The notes under the pieces: model-generated
What the model was told of the DNA's origin: nothing
Databases searched by the model: none
The model's input: the letters and a program-made list of their open reading frames with translations, nothing else
Shown here: positions 1-6,709 of the stretch, in pieces
How positions within the stretch are numbered: the stretch's first letter is position 1
Layout of the letters: every line of letters starts with the position of its first letter
Assembly (NCBI GenBank): GCA_023445495.1
Contig: JAEXLC010000074.1
Location: 1 to 12,252 of the forward strand
Direction of reading: 5' to 3'
Origin: Pseudomonadota bacterium
GTDB lineage: Bacteria; Pseudomonadota; Alphaproteobacteria; Sphingomonadales; Sphingomonadaceae
Length of the DNA: 12,252 bases
Program-made: the position numbers and the translations under genes

Positions 1-44
1 GGAACGGCCATGCGGGAAACGCCGCAACGACAGTCAGGGAAGGA

Positions 45-377
45 TCACGCCTTTTCCAGCGTGCACTGGAGGGGATGCTGGTTCTGCCGGGCGAACTCGA
101 TCACCTGGCTCACCTTGGTCTCGGCGACTTCGTAGCTGAACACGCCGCACACGCCCACGCCGCGCTGGTGGACGTGGAGCATCACCCGCGTCGCCTCTTC
201 CATGTCCATCCGGAAGAAGCGTTGCAGGCACAGCACGACGAACTCCATCGGCGTGTAATCGTCGTTGAGCATCAGCACCCGGTAGGGCGTCGGCTTCTTG
301 GTGCGCGTGCGGGTACGCGTGGCGAGGCCGATCGAGGGGTTGTTGCCCCGATCGTCGTCATTGCCGTCCTCGGCCAT
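45..377 (-). CDS. clpS: ATP-dependent Clp protease adaptor ClpS
   Basis: Encodes 110 residues, the usual ClpS size. ClpS is a cytoplasmic adaptor that binds the N-terminal domain of ClpA and delivers proteins with destabilising N-terminal residues (N-end rule substrates) to ClpAP. Visible in the sequence are a polar, flexible N-terminal tail with an RTRTRTKK stretch (residues 21-28), then the core: NDDYTPMEFV (N38, D39, D40, T42, P43, M44 form the N-degron pocket in the family), the histidine of HVHQRG (H70, matching E. coli H66), and the CGVFSYEVAETK motif near residues 77-88 that contacts ClpA. The reading frame stays open upstream to 536, but that part runs through the phasin terminator and a promoter at 415-443, so the ATG at 377 is the best start. 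No good Shine-Dalgarno precedes it. clpA is not in the window. Family assignment is very secure. Confidence 0.96.
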   Translation of the reverse strand: MAEDGNDDDRGNNPSIGLATRTRTRTKKPTPYRVLMLNDDYTPMEFVVLCLQRFFRMDMEEATRVMLHVHQRGVGVCGVFSYEVAETKVSQVIEFARQNQHPLQCTLEKA

Positions 378-414
378 GCGGGTCTGGAATGTCACGGGAT
401 CTGTCACGCCGCGG

Positions 415-443
415 AAAATATGGGCTCGTGTCCCCAAGGGCAA
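415..443 (-). promoter_or_regulatory. Probable sigma70-type promoter of clpS
   Basis: Reading the minus strand, TTGCCC (443-438) and TATTTT (420-415) are separated by exactly 17 bases. Each box matches the consensus at 4 of 6 positions. Transcription would start near 408, giving a leader of about 30 bases before the clpS ATG at 377. The rest of the 218-base gap between clpS and the phasin gene holds only the phasin terminator. Prediction from sequence only. Confidence 0.45.
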
Positions 444-494
444 GGCCACGCCGAACGCGTAAACCCTGATTGAGAACAGCCAGGGGGTTTTCGC

Positions 495-533
495 AAAAGG
501 AAAGGGCGGCCCTTCCCGAAGGAACGACCGCCC
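495..533 (-). terminator. Rho-independent terminator of the phasin gene, UUCG loop
   Basis: On the minus strand, 62 bases after the phasin stop codon, GGGCGG-tcg-TTCC, loop TTCG, GGAA-ggg-CCGCCC form a hairpin (533-504) with a three-by-three internal loop, capped by the very stable UUCG tetraloop. It is followed by a T-rich run, TTTCCTTTT (503-495). It should end the phaC/phasin transcript before clpS. Confidence 0.8.
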
Positions 534-595
534 CAATCCTGTGTCTTCCGGCGCCGTTTTGTCCGGCTTGCGCCGGTGGGCGGGAAGCGCCTGGC

Positions 596-1348
596 TTACG
601 CCGCAGTCTTCACCTTCTCGGCGGCGACGGCAACGCGGTTCGACAGCGGCTGGGCCGCGTCGCTGGCGAGCTTGATCAGCGCTTCGGTGTTCTTCGAAGC
701 CTCGGCGACGTACGAGTCGAACGAGGTGCGGAAGAAGTCGCTCTGCAGCTTGAAGAAGTCGGCCGGGGTCTTGGCCGACGAGAAGCTCTTCAGCGCGGCG
801 GTCGCGCTCTCGAAGCTCTTGCGGCCATATTCGGCGGCGTCCTGGCCCAGGCCTTCGAAGCCCTTGGCGGCGATGCGGCCCGATTCGACGAGCGCTTCGA
901 CATTGCCCTTGGCGAACTCATTGGCTTCCTCGACCAGCTTGGTCGACTTCTCGACGGCGGCCTTGGTGCGGTCGTTCCACTCGGCGAACAGAGCCTGGGC
1001 CTTGCCGGTGGCGTTCTCGATGGTGGTCATCACTTTTTCCTTCACTGCCGGCGCGGCGACGGTCTCCTCGACAGCCTCCACGGCGGTGGTTGCGGTTTCC
1101 GTGACGGCCTCGACGATCGGCTCGACCACGGCTTCAACAGTTTCAGTCACTTCCTGCGTTGCGTCCGCAAGGACCGGTGCCGGCTCGGCGACGGGAGCTT
1201 CCACGATCGTCTCGACGATCGGTTCGGCAACCTTCTCCTGCACGGGCGTCTCTGCCTTGGGCGCAGCAACCTTCGCCGGCGCGGCCTTGGCGCGCGCCGC
1301 AGGCTTCGGAGCGGCTGGCTTGCCGGTCTTCGGTCCCTTGGTGGCCAT
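596..1348 (-). CDS. phaP: Phasin family protein with Ala/Pro/Glu-rich N-terminal extension
   Basis: Encodes 250 residues. Phasins coat polyhydroxyalkanoate granules and control their number and size. The C-terminal part (about residues 107-250) is a typical phasin_2-type amphipathic helical domain: FAEWNDRTKAAVEKSTKLVEE, GNVEALVESGRIAAKGFEGL, and the conserved FFKLQSDFFRTSFDSYVAEASKNTE stretch given here only by its start (ADFFKLQSDF) and end (SKNTEAL). Residues 1-35 are a Lys/Ala/Pro-rich basic tail. Residues 36-100 are an acidic Val/Glu/Ala/Thr-rich low-complexity segment with repeated VE.IVEA-like units, as often seen in alphaproteobacterial phasins. GGGAAGG lies 8 bases before the ATG. 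It stands directly downstream of phaC, which supports a role on PHA granules. A second possible start with its own Shine-Dalgarno lies at M107 (base 1030). Family call is secure. The symbol is by family and context. Confidence 0.92.
   Translation of the reverse strand: MATKGPKTGKPAAPKPAARAKAAPAKVAAPKAETPVQEKVAEPIVETIVEAPVAEPAPVLADATQEVTETVEAVVEPIVEAVTETATTAVEAVEETVAAPAVKEKVMTTIENATGKAQALFAEWNDRTKAAVEKSTKLVEEANEFAKGNVEALVESGRIAAKGFEGLGQDAAEYGRKSFESATAALKSFSSAKTPADFFKLQSDFFRTSFDSYVAEASKNTEALIKLASDAAQPLSNRVAVAAEKVKTAA
1028..1042 (-). promoter_or_regulatory. Possible internal ribosome binding site and ATG inside the phasin gene
   Basis: On the minus strand AAGGA (1042-1038) lies 7 bases before an in-frame ATG (1030-1028), codon 107 of the phasin. 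Starting here would give a 144-residue protein that is just the phasin domain, without the low-complexity extension. Signal visible in sequence; use in the cell is unknown. Confidence 0.3.
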
Positions 1349-1367
1349 GATATGCCTTCCCTAAAAG

Positions 1368-1384
1368 CTATTGCTGCGATGCAA
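1368..1384 (-). promoter_or_regulatory. TTGCATCGCAGCAATAG element, second candidate regulatory site of the phasin gene
   Basis: Seventeen bases, 20 bases before the phasin ATG and about 25-41 bases downstream of its predicted transcription start. TTGC and GCAA frame an imperfect palindrome. The same element with one change recurs at 8051-8067 in front of the CC_3452-like gene. It could be a second binding site for the same TGC/GCA-recognising regulator. Confidence 0.4.
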
Positions 1385-1415
1385 CATGTAGGCTTTTCCG
1401 GCAGGCATTGCAAGC

Positions 1416-1444
1416 ATTATTGTGCAGTGCACAAAAATACACAA
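1416..1444 (-). promoter_or_regulatory. Probable phasin promoter with embedded operator
   Basis: On the minus strand a weak -35, TTGTGT (1444-1439), 17 bases, then AATAAT (1421-1416), which matches the -10 consensus at 5 of 6 positions. Transcription would start near 1409, about 60 bases before the phasin ATG. The palindrome at 1420-1434 fills most of the spacer and touches the -10 box, the classical place for a repressor to block RNA polymerase. The region is AT-richer than its surroundings. Confidence 0.5.
1420..1434. promoter_or_regulatory. Perfect 15-base palindrome TTGTGCA-G-TGCACAA, candidate PhaR-type operator
   Basis: Seven bases mirror exactly around one central base. In alphaproteobacteria the repressor PhaR binds TGC/GCA-rich sites in front of phasin genes and releases them when PHA accumulates. 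The position between -35 and -10 of the phasin promoter fits that. Assigning it to PhaR is inference; no phaR gene is in the window. Confidence 0.5.
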
Positions 1445-1466
1445 AGCGTTCAAATTAGATGATAAA

Positions 1467-3209
1467 TCAGCGTGTTCGCACATAGCTGCCCGGCGCATCT
1501 TCCAGCGCCGCGAGCTTCCCCTTGCCGGGCAGGCGAGCGCCCTTTGGCGGCACCTTTTCCGAATCGATTGCTGCAAGCCATTCGATCCAGTCGGGCCACC
1601 AGCTCCCCTTAGTCTCTTTCGCGCCCGCAAAGAACTCCGCCAGCGTCTCAACCTTGTCCGAATTGGTCCAATACTGGTATTTTTGCGCCGAAGGGGGGTT
1701 CACCACCCCGGCGATATGGCCTGAGCCCGCCAGCACGAACTTGAGCGGACCCTTGAAGTAATGGGTCATCTTCCAGACGCTCTGCGCCGGCGCGATATGG
1801 TCCTCGCGCCCCGCCTGGACATAGGTCGGCGTCATCACCCGGTGCAGGTCGAGCGGCGTGCCGTTGATCGACAATGCGCCGGGCTGGACCAGCTTGTTGT
1901 CGCGATAGAGGTCGGTCAGGTAGCTCATGTGCCAGCGCGCCGGCAGGTTGGTCACGTCCGAGTTCCAGTGGAGCAGGTCGAACGGAGCGTAGTCCTTGCC
2001 CATCAGATAGTTGTTGGTGACGTAGTTCCAGATCAGGTCGCGGCCGCGCAGCAGGTTGAACGTCGCCGCCATGTAGCGCCCGTCGAGAAAGCCCTCGGTG
2101 CCCAGGCTGCGGATCATCGCCAGCTGGTCGTCGTCGACGAACATGCTGAGCTCGCCGGCTTCGGAGAAATCGACCTGCGCGGTGAAGAAGGTCGCGCTCG
2201 CCACCTTCTCGGCCTCGCCGCGCGCATGCAGCACCGCCAGCGTCGCGGCGAGCGTGGTGCCGGCCACGCAATAGCCGATCGCGTGCACGCCCTTCACGCC
2301 CAGCAGCTCGCGCACCGTATCGATCGCGTCGATCTGCCCGCCTTCGACGAAATCGTCCCACACCACGTCCTTCATCGTGGCATCGGCGGACTTCCACGAC
2401 ACGACGAACACGGTCAGTCCCTGCTCCACCGCCCAGCGGATAAAGCTCTTCTCGGGGTTGAGGTCGAGGATGTAGAAGCGGTTGATCCAGGGCGGGAAGA
2501 TCAGCAGCGGCGTGGCGTACACCTCCTTGGCGCCCTCCGCCGGGGCGTACTGGATCAGCTCGTAGAGCGGCGTGCGCTTGACCACCTTACCCGGCGTCAT
2601 CGCCAGGTTACGGCCCAGCTCATAGGCGCCTTCCGCGGTCTGGGTCATCTGGCCCCTGGCCATGTCGCCCATCATGTTGCTCAGGCCCTTGAGCAGGCTC
2701 TCGCCCTTGGTCTCGACGATCTTCTCGAGCACTTCGGGGTTGGTCGCCGGGAAGTTGGTCGGGCTCAGCGCATCGATGAAGCCCTTGGTCGCGAAGCGCA
2801 CCTGCTCCTTCTGCTTCGGGTCCATCCCCTCCATCGCATCGACGCCGCGCAGCATGTGATCGGCGATGACGAAATAGCTCTGGCGCAGGAAATCGAACAC
2901 CGGTTCCTCGCGCCATTGCGGCGCCTTGAAGCGCTTGTCGCGGGCCTGCTCGGGCGATTCCTCGAAAGGCTGGGCATGGCTGGGATCGAGGAAGCGCTGC
3001 CACAGCTTCATCGTGTCCGCCCAGAAATCGGTGCTCGCCTTCACCGCCACGCTGGGATCGAGCAGCGCGCCGAACGGCGGCGCCGCCGGCATATGCTCCA
3101 CCCAGTCGAAGCCATGCTCCAGCATCATCTGCTGGGCCCGGCCCAGCACCCAGGTCCAGTGCTGCAGGTCTTCCAGGTCGGGAATCGGCGGGGTCGTCGT
3201 CTCGGCCAT
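1467..3209 (-). CDS. phaC: Class I poly(3-hydroxyalkanoate) synthase PhaC
   Basis: Encodes 580 residues, the usual class I length. The enzyme polymerises (R)-3-hydroxyacyl-CoA into PHA on granules. An N-terminal domain of about 200 residues includes the family stretch DPSVAVKASTDFW and the NFPATNPEVL segment. It is followed by an alpha/beta-hydrolase core with LLIFPPWINRFYILDL and the lipase-like box GYCVAGT, whose cysteine (C314) is the nucleophile. The other members of the triad are D470 (GREDHIAP) and H498 (AGSGHIAG). The C-terminus PGSYVRTR is typical. The ATG at 3209 is chosen because AAGAGG stands 6 bases before it. The frame also has an ATG at 3215 and a TTG at 3224, which would add two or five residues. 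It precedes the phasin gene on the same strand by 118 bases. No phaA or phaB is present here. Confidence 0.97.
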   Translation of the reverse strand: MAETTTPPIPDLEDLQHWTWVLGRAQQMMLEHGFDWVEHMPAAPPFGALLDPSVAVKASTDFWADTMKLWQRFLDPSHAQPFEESPEQARDKRFKAPQWREEPVFDFLRQSYFVIADHMLRGVDAMEGMDPKQKEQVRFATKGFIDALSPTNFPATNPEVLEKIVETKGESLLKGLSNMMGDMARGQMTQTAEGAYELGRNLAMTPGKVVKRTPLYELIQYAPAEGAKEVYATPLLIFPPWINRFYILDLNPEKSFIRWAVEQGLTVFVVSWKSADATMKDVVWDDFVEGGQIDAIDTVRELLGVKGVHAIGYCVAGTTLAATLAVLHARGEAEKVASATFFTAQVDFSEAGELSMFVDDDQLAMIRSLGTEGFLDGRYMAATFNLLRGRDLIWNYVTNNYLMGKDYAPFDLLHWNSDVTNLPARWHMSYLTDLYRDNKLVQPGALSINGTPLDLHRVMTPTYVQAGREDHIAPAQSVWKMTHYFKGPLKFVLAGSGHIAGVVNPPSAQKYQYWTNSDKVETLAEFFAGAKETKGSWWPDWIEWLAAIDSEKVPPKGARLPGKGKLAALEDAPGSYVRTR

Positions 3210-3337
3210 GCGCATCCTCTTCAAGCGCTGCTTTAGCGCACCACATCGAACTCGTCATTCCCGCAGACGCGAACATGGCGTAGGGGAACCGAACGGTACA
3301 GCGTCGTGCCGCGCTCCAACCCCTGAGAGATGAGGAA
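3210..3337. other. Divergent intergenic region between phaC and the alaC-like gene
   Basis: These 128 bases must hold the promoters for phaC (minus) and the aminotransferase (plus). No convincing -35/-10 pair is visible for either. A short inverted repeat GCGCT-gcttt-AGCGC lies at 3225-3239, immediately upstream of the phaC start and overlapping its possible TTG start. Confidence 0.4.
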
Positions 3338-4543
3338 ATGTCCGAAGAATTCTACCGCATGAAACGCCTGCCCCCGTATGTCATCGCCGAAGTGAATGCG
3401 ATGCGGGCAGCGGCGCGTGCGGCGGGAGAGGACATCATCGATCTCGGCATGGGCAACCCCGACCTGCCGCCGCCGCCGCACGTGATCGAGAAGCTGGTCG
3501 AAGTCGCGCAGAAGCCCGACGCGCACGGCTACTCCCAGTCCAAGGGCATTCCCGGCCTGCGTCGTGCCCAGGCGAATTATTATGCCCGCCGCTTCGGTGT
3601 CGAGATCGATCCCGAGACCGAGGTCGTCGTGACGATGGGCTCGAAGGAAGGCCTGGCCAGCCTCGCCACCGCGATCACCGCGCCGGGCGACGTCGTGCTG
3701 GCGCCCAATCCGAGCTACCCGATCCACACCTTCGGCTTCATCATCGCCGGCGCGACGATCCGCGCGGTGCCGACCACGCCGGACGAGCATTATTTCGAGA
3801 GCCTCGAGCGCGCGATGGCCTTCACCGTGCCGCGCCCGTCGATCCTGGTGGTCAACTATCCGTCGAACCCGACGGCCGAGACGGTCGATCTCGCCTTCTA
3901 CGAGCGGCTGGTCGCCTGGGCGCGCGAGAACAAGGTGTGGATCCTCTCCGACCTCGCCTATTCGGAGCTCTATTTCGACGGCAAGCCGACCGTGTCGATC
4001 CTGCAGGTCAAGGGCGCCAAGGACGTGGCGATCGAGTTCACCTCGCTCTCCAAGACCTATTCGATGGCCGGCTGGCGGATGGGCTTCGCGGTGGGCAACA
4101 AGAAGCTGATCGCGGCGATGACGCGGGTGAAGTCGTATCTCGACTACGGCGCCTTCACCCCGATCCAGGCCGCCGCCTGCGCCGCATTGAACGGCCCGCA
4201 GGACATCGTCGAGGCGAACCGCCAGCTCTACCACAAGCGCCGCGACGTGCTGGTCGAGAGCTTCGGCCGCGCCGGCTGGGACATCCCCTCCCCGCCCGCC
4301 TCGATGTTCGCCTGGGCGCCTTTGCCCCCGGCGCTCGCCCATCTCGGCAGCCTCGAATTCTCCAAGCAGCTGCTCACCCATGCCAAGGTCGCGGTCGCGC
4401 CCGGCGTCGGCTATGGCGAGAATGGCGAAGGGTTCGTGCGCATCGCGATGGTCGAGAATGAGCAGCGCCTGCGCCAGGCCGCGCGCAACGTGAAGCAGTA
4501 TCTCAAGTCGATGGGCGTCAACACCCCGGCAAAGGCAGGCTGA
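3338..4543 (+). CDS. alaC: AlaC-type alanine aminotransferase (class I/II, LL-DAP aminotransferase-like)
   Basis: Encodes 401 residues. It is a PLP-dependent fold-type I aminotransferase expected to interconvert pyruvate plus glutamate with alanine plus 2-oxoglutarate. It follows E. coli AlaC (YfdZ) closely along its length: RLPPYV, GEDIIDLGMGNPD, HGYSQSKGIPGLRRA, EVVVTMGSKEGLA, APNPSYPIH, YPSNPTAE, DLAYSELYFDG, SLSKTYSMAGWRMGF, GSLEF, GVGYGE. K239 in SLSKTY is the PLP lysine. N177, D205 and Y208 are the usual cofactor contacts, and R368 (GFVRIAM) should bind the substrate carboxylate. A purine-rich GAGATGAGGA sits just before the ATG, with rather short spacing. A second ATG seven codons in is possible. 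The permease gene starts 10 bases after its stop, suggesting an operon. Exact substrate is inferred from similarity remembered, not tested; a related LL-diaminopimelate aminotransferase activity is the main alternative. Confidence 0.9.
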   Translation: MSEEFYRMKRLPPYVIAEVNAMRAAARAAGEDIIDLGMGNPDLPPPPHVIEKLVEVAQKPDAHGYSQSKGIPGLRRAQANYYARRFGVEIDPETEVVVTMGSKEGLASLATAITAPGDVVLAPNPSYPIHTFGFIIAGATIRAVPTTPDEHYFESLERAMAFTVPRPSILVVNYPSNPTAETVDLAFYERLVAWARENKVWILSDLAYSELYFDGKPTVSILQVKGAKDVAIEFTSLSKTYSMAGWRMGFAVGNKKLIAAMTRVKSYLDYGAFTPIQAAACAALNGPQDIVEANRQLYHKRRDVLVESFGRAGWDIPSPPASMFAWAPLPPALAHLGSLEFSKQLLTHAKVAVAPGVGYGENGEGFVRIAMVENEQRLRQAARNVKQYLKSMGVNTPAKAG

Positions 4544-4553
4544 GCCCGAACCG

Positions 4554-5333
4554 GTGCTGCATATCGACCTGCTCTATTCGCTGGCCGGGATCCTGGTCGG
4601 CCTGCTTGTCGGGCTGACCGGGGTTGGCGGCGGATCGCTGATGACGCCCCTGCTGGTCCTCGCCTTCGGCTTCCACCCGGCCACCGCGGTCGGCACCGAC
4701 CTGCTCTATGCCTCGGGCACCAAGGCGGTCGGCACCGCCGTCCATGGCTGGCGCGGCTCGGTCGACTGGAAGGTGGTCCGCCGGCTGGCGACCGGCAGCG
4801 TGCCGGCGACGCTCCTCACCCTGCTCTACCTCGCCGCCGCGCACCGCGACGCCAAGGATACCGGGCATCTGATCTCGGCGATCCTCGGCGCCACCCTGGT
4901 CTGCACCGCGATCGCCGTGCTGTTCCGCGTCCAGATCGTCCGCGCCGCCGGCCGGCGCTTCGCCAAGCTCGACGAGCAGGTGGTGGCCGCGCTCACCGTG
5001 CTGCTCGGCGTGGTGCTCGGCGTGCTGGTCTCGCTCACCTCGGTCGGCGCCGGCGCGCTGGGGATGACGGCCCTGCTCGTCCTCTATCCCGGCTCGCCGG
5101 TCGCCCGGCTGGTCGGCTCGGACATCGCCCACGCGGTGCCGCTCACCCTGATCGCCGGCCTTGGCCATTGGTCGATGGGCTCGGTCGATCTCGGCCTGCT
5201 GGTCGCGCTGCTGCTCGGCTCGATCCCCGGCATCGTCGTCGGCAGCCTGATCGCCACCCGCGTGTCGGACCGGGTGTTGACCCCGATCCTGGCGACGGTG
5301 CTGGCGATCGTCGGCTTCAAGCTGCTGACCTAG
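4554..5333 (+). CDS. TauE/SafE family sulfite exporter-like membrane permease
   Basis: Encodes 259 residues from a GTG start. The TauE/SafE (DUF81) family comprises inner-membrane anion transporters thought to export sulfite, sulfoacetate or related organosulfur anions. About eight hydrophobic helices are visible. The family's internal duplication shows as two glycine-rich signatures: GLTGVGGGSLMTPLLVL near residues 20-40 with AVGTDLLYASGTKAVG after it, and SLTSVGAGALGMTALLVLYPG near 165-185 with LVGSDIAHAVPL after it. A hydrophilic loop lies around residues 130-145 (RAAGRRFAKLDE). The GTG follows the aminotransferase stop by 10 bases, so translation is probably coupled. GGCAGG, which overlaps the end of that gene, is the only weak Shine-Dalgarno candidate. 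The stop codon TAG shares CTAG with the stop of the convergent MerR gene. The substrate cannot be told from sequence. Confidence 0.9.
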   Translation: MLHIDLLYSLAGILVGLLVGLTGVGGGSLMTPLLVLAFGFHPATAVGTDLLYASGTKAVGTAVHGWRGSVDWKVVRRLATGSVPATLLTLLYLAAAHRDAKDTGHLISAILGATLVCTAIAVLFRVQIVRAAGRRFAKLDEQVVAALTVLLGVVLGVLVSLTSVGAGALGMTALLVLYPGSPVARLVGSDIAHAVPLTLIAGLGHWSMGSVDLGLLVALLLGSIPGIVVGSLIATRVSDRVLTPILATVLAIVGFKLLT

Positions 5334-6124
5334 GGCCTGGGCACCACCCCCGCGGCGATCGCCGCGCCATAAGCCTCGGACACGAAGTCCATCATCGCCA
5401 GCGATGCGCTCGATGCCGCCGCGAAATCGGGTTGGTCCAGCGCCTCACGCGCGACGGTCTTCATCTTGCGCGTCAGCGCCGGATCGCCGCCGGTCGCCTC
5501 GAACACCTTGGCCATCCAGCGCCTGGCGAGGTCGATCGCCTCCGCCGAGCGCGGATCGCCGATATCCATCAGACGCGCGGCCTCGGCATGGAGCCCCGGC
5601 CAGTCCGCGTCGGGCACGGCCATGCCGCGATAGCCATTGGCAGCGAGCGTCGCGCGATCGCCCGCGGTGAAATGCTTCGCGGCGATCGCTTCATAGGCGG
5701 CGGCGACATCGCCGGTGCGCTTGTCGGTCATTGCAGTCTCCCTCGTCAGGTCCATCAGATCGTCCGAGGAAAGACCGCCCTGCTCGGCCAGCCTGGCCCG
5801 CGCCGCCGACAGCAGCCGGAGCGCATGCTCCAGCCGCTCCGCCTCGCCGCGCAGCCACTGCTCGTGCAGTGCCAGGAACGCAGCCAGATCGGGCAGCCCG
5901 CCGGACAGGAGCTCGGCGATCCGACCGAGCGGAAAGCCGAAGCTCTTGAGCGCGACCACCTGATGCAATCGGGCGATCTGCTCCGGGCCATAGACCCGCC
6001 AGCCTGCCGCCGTCCGCTCGGCGCGGACGAGGCCATGCGCCTCGTAGAGCCGCAGCGCCTTGCCGCTCACGCCCAGTCGGCGGGCGGCTTCGGCGGAACG
6101 GAGATTGGGTCCTGGGCTTGCCAA
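5330..6124 (-). CDS. MerR family transcriptional regulator with TipAS-like effector domain
   Basis: Encodes 264 residues from a TTG start. Residues 8-75 form a MerR winged-helix domain: SAEAARRLGVSGKALRLYEAHG, then the wing AAGWRVYGPEQIARL, and SFGFPLGRIAELL. A helical linker follows (about 75-135, the dimerisation coiled coil). The C-terminal half (about 140-260) resembles the TipAS ligand-binding fold, with YRGMAVPDADWPGLHAEAARL, IGDPRSAEAIDLARRWM and a run of helices to the end. TipAS-type regulators sense antibiotics or other small molecules, with ligands varying widely. The TTG at 6124 is chosen because AAAGGA lies 9 bases before it. The frame stays open to another TTG at 6184, but that codon lies in the predicted -35 box. 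Its promoter at 6154-6184 has a 19-bp spacer and a dyad, which suggests self-regulation. Its stop overlaps that of the TauE gene. Confidence 0.88.
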   Translation of the reverse strand: MASPGPNLRSAEAARRLGVSGKALRLYEAHGLVRAERTAAGWRVYGPEQIARLHQVVALKSFGFPLGRIAELLSGGLPDLAAFLALHEQWLRGEAERLEHALRLLSAARARLAEQGGLSSDDLMDLTRETAMTDKRTGDVAAAYEAIAAKHFTAGDRATLAANGYRGMAVPDADWPGLHAEAARLMDIGDPRSAEAIDLARRWMAKVFEATGGDPALTRKMKTVAREALDQPDFAAASSASLAMMDFVSEAYGAAIAAGVVPRP

Positions 6125-6153
6125 ACGGGGCCGTCCTTTCTCGAACGAATCGC

Positions 6154-6184
6154 TGTATCGGGCCTGCCCCTGGGGCCGGTGCAA
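6154..6184 (-). promoter_or_regulatory. MerR-type promoter with 19-bp spacer and dyad operator
   Basis: On the minus strand TTGCAC (6184-6179) and GATACA (6159-6154) are 19 bases apart rather than 17. In the spacer lies a 17-base dyad (6163-6179), CCtGCCCC-T-GGGGCcGG on the plus strand, with 14 of its 16 arm bases paired. Overlong 19-20 bp spacers with a centred dyad are the known hallmark of promoters that MerR proteins activate by DNA distortion. The MerR gene starts about 25 bases downstream of the predicted transcription start. The -10 box itself is weak (3 of 6). Confidence 0.55.
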
Positions 6185-6228
6185 GCCCCAATCTTGACCT
6201 GACGCGCACAGCGCGCCAACCCGTCGCC

Positions 6229-6663
6229 ATGCGCCCAGGCTTCCAATTCTCCACCCGCTTCCGCGTCCGCTATTCCGAGATCGACGGGCAGAAGATCGTC
6301 TTCAACTCGCGCTATCTCGAATATGCCGACGTCACCCTCGGCGAGTTCTGGCGCTGGGCGGACCTGGGCGATATCGGGCCCGACTGGCTCGACGCCGAGT
6401 TCAACGTGGTCAGCGCGCGCGTCGACTATCGCAGGCCCTTCGTCTTCGACGACATGGTGGAGGGTTTTGCCCGGGTCGAGCGCGTCGGCACCTCGAGCAT
6501 GACGATGCGCATCGAGCTCTGTCACGCCGACACCGGCGAACTGCACACCGAGATCGAGATGGTCAGCGTCCATGTCGATCTGGAGACCCGCAAGTCGAAG
6601 CCGATCCCGGAGCAGGTACGGGGACGGCTGGAGGGGTTGGGTCAACGCCCGGCAAGGCATTGA
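6229..6663 (+). CDS. Acyl-CoA thioesterase, hotdog fold (4HBT/YbgC/FadM-like)
   Basis: Encodes 144 residues, typical for a single hotdog domain. Such enzymes hydrolyse acyl-CoA thioesters in the cytoplasm. The signature RVRYSEIDGQKIVFNSRYLEY (given by its start RVRYSEID and end RYLEY) is near residues 12-32. D19 corresponds to the catalytic aspartate of 4-hydroxybenzoyl-CoA thioesterase, and the following helix LGEFWRWADL and strands with VDYRRPFVFDD complete the fold. The ATG at 6229 has no clear Shine-Dalgarno. The frame is open back to 6118, but that would run through the MerR promoter and adds unrelated residues. The gene is divergent from the MerR regulator, with 104 bases between start codons, so control by it is possible but unproved. 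The acyl substrate is unknown. Confidence 0.85.
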   Translation: MRPGFQFSTRFRVRYSEIDGQKIVFNSRYLEYADVTLGEFWRWADLGDIGPDWLDAEFNVVSARVDYRRPFVFDDMVEGFARVERVGTSSMTMRIELCHADTGELHTEIEMVSVHVDLETRKSKPIPEQVRGRLEGLGQRPARH

Positions 6664-6709
6664 CCCCATCCGGGTGCCATCCTCGTCACTCCGCTAAAGG
6701 ATTCACCCC

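Noticed and set aside
378..536. N-terminal extension of clpS by 53 codons
   Set aside because: It would cover the phasin terminator and the probable clpS promoter, and ClpS proteins are about 100-110 residues.
1566..1582. Partial copy of the TGC/GCA element (ATTGCTGCAA) within phaC
   Set aside because: Only about ten bases match and it lies deep in coding sequence, so it is probably coincidental.
1761..3236. Plus-strand open frame of 491 codons opposite phaC
   Set aside because: The product is Arg/His/Leu-rich low-complexity sequence without a domain. phaC on the other strand has all catalytic residues.
3233..4381. Minus-strand open frame of 382 codons opposite the aminotransferase gene
   Set aside because: Same kind of codon-bias shadow: Arg/Gly/Asp-rich, no domain, and the plus strand is an intact AlaC-type enzyme.
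6118..6228. Longer start of the thioesterase gene
   Set aside because: It would overlap the MerR promoter and dyad and add residues unlike the hotdog family; the domain begins right after the ATG at 6229.
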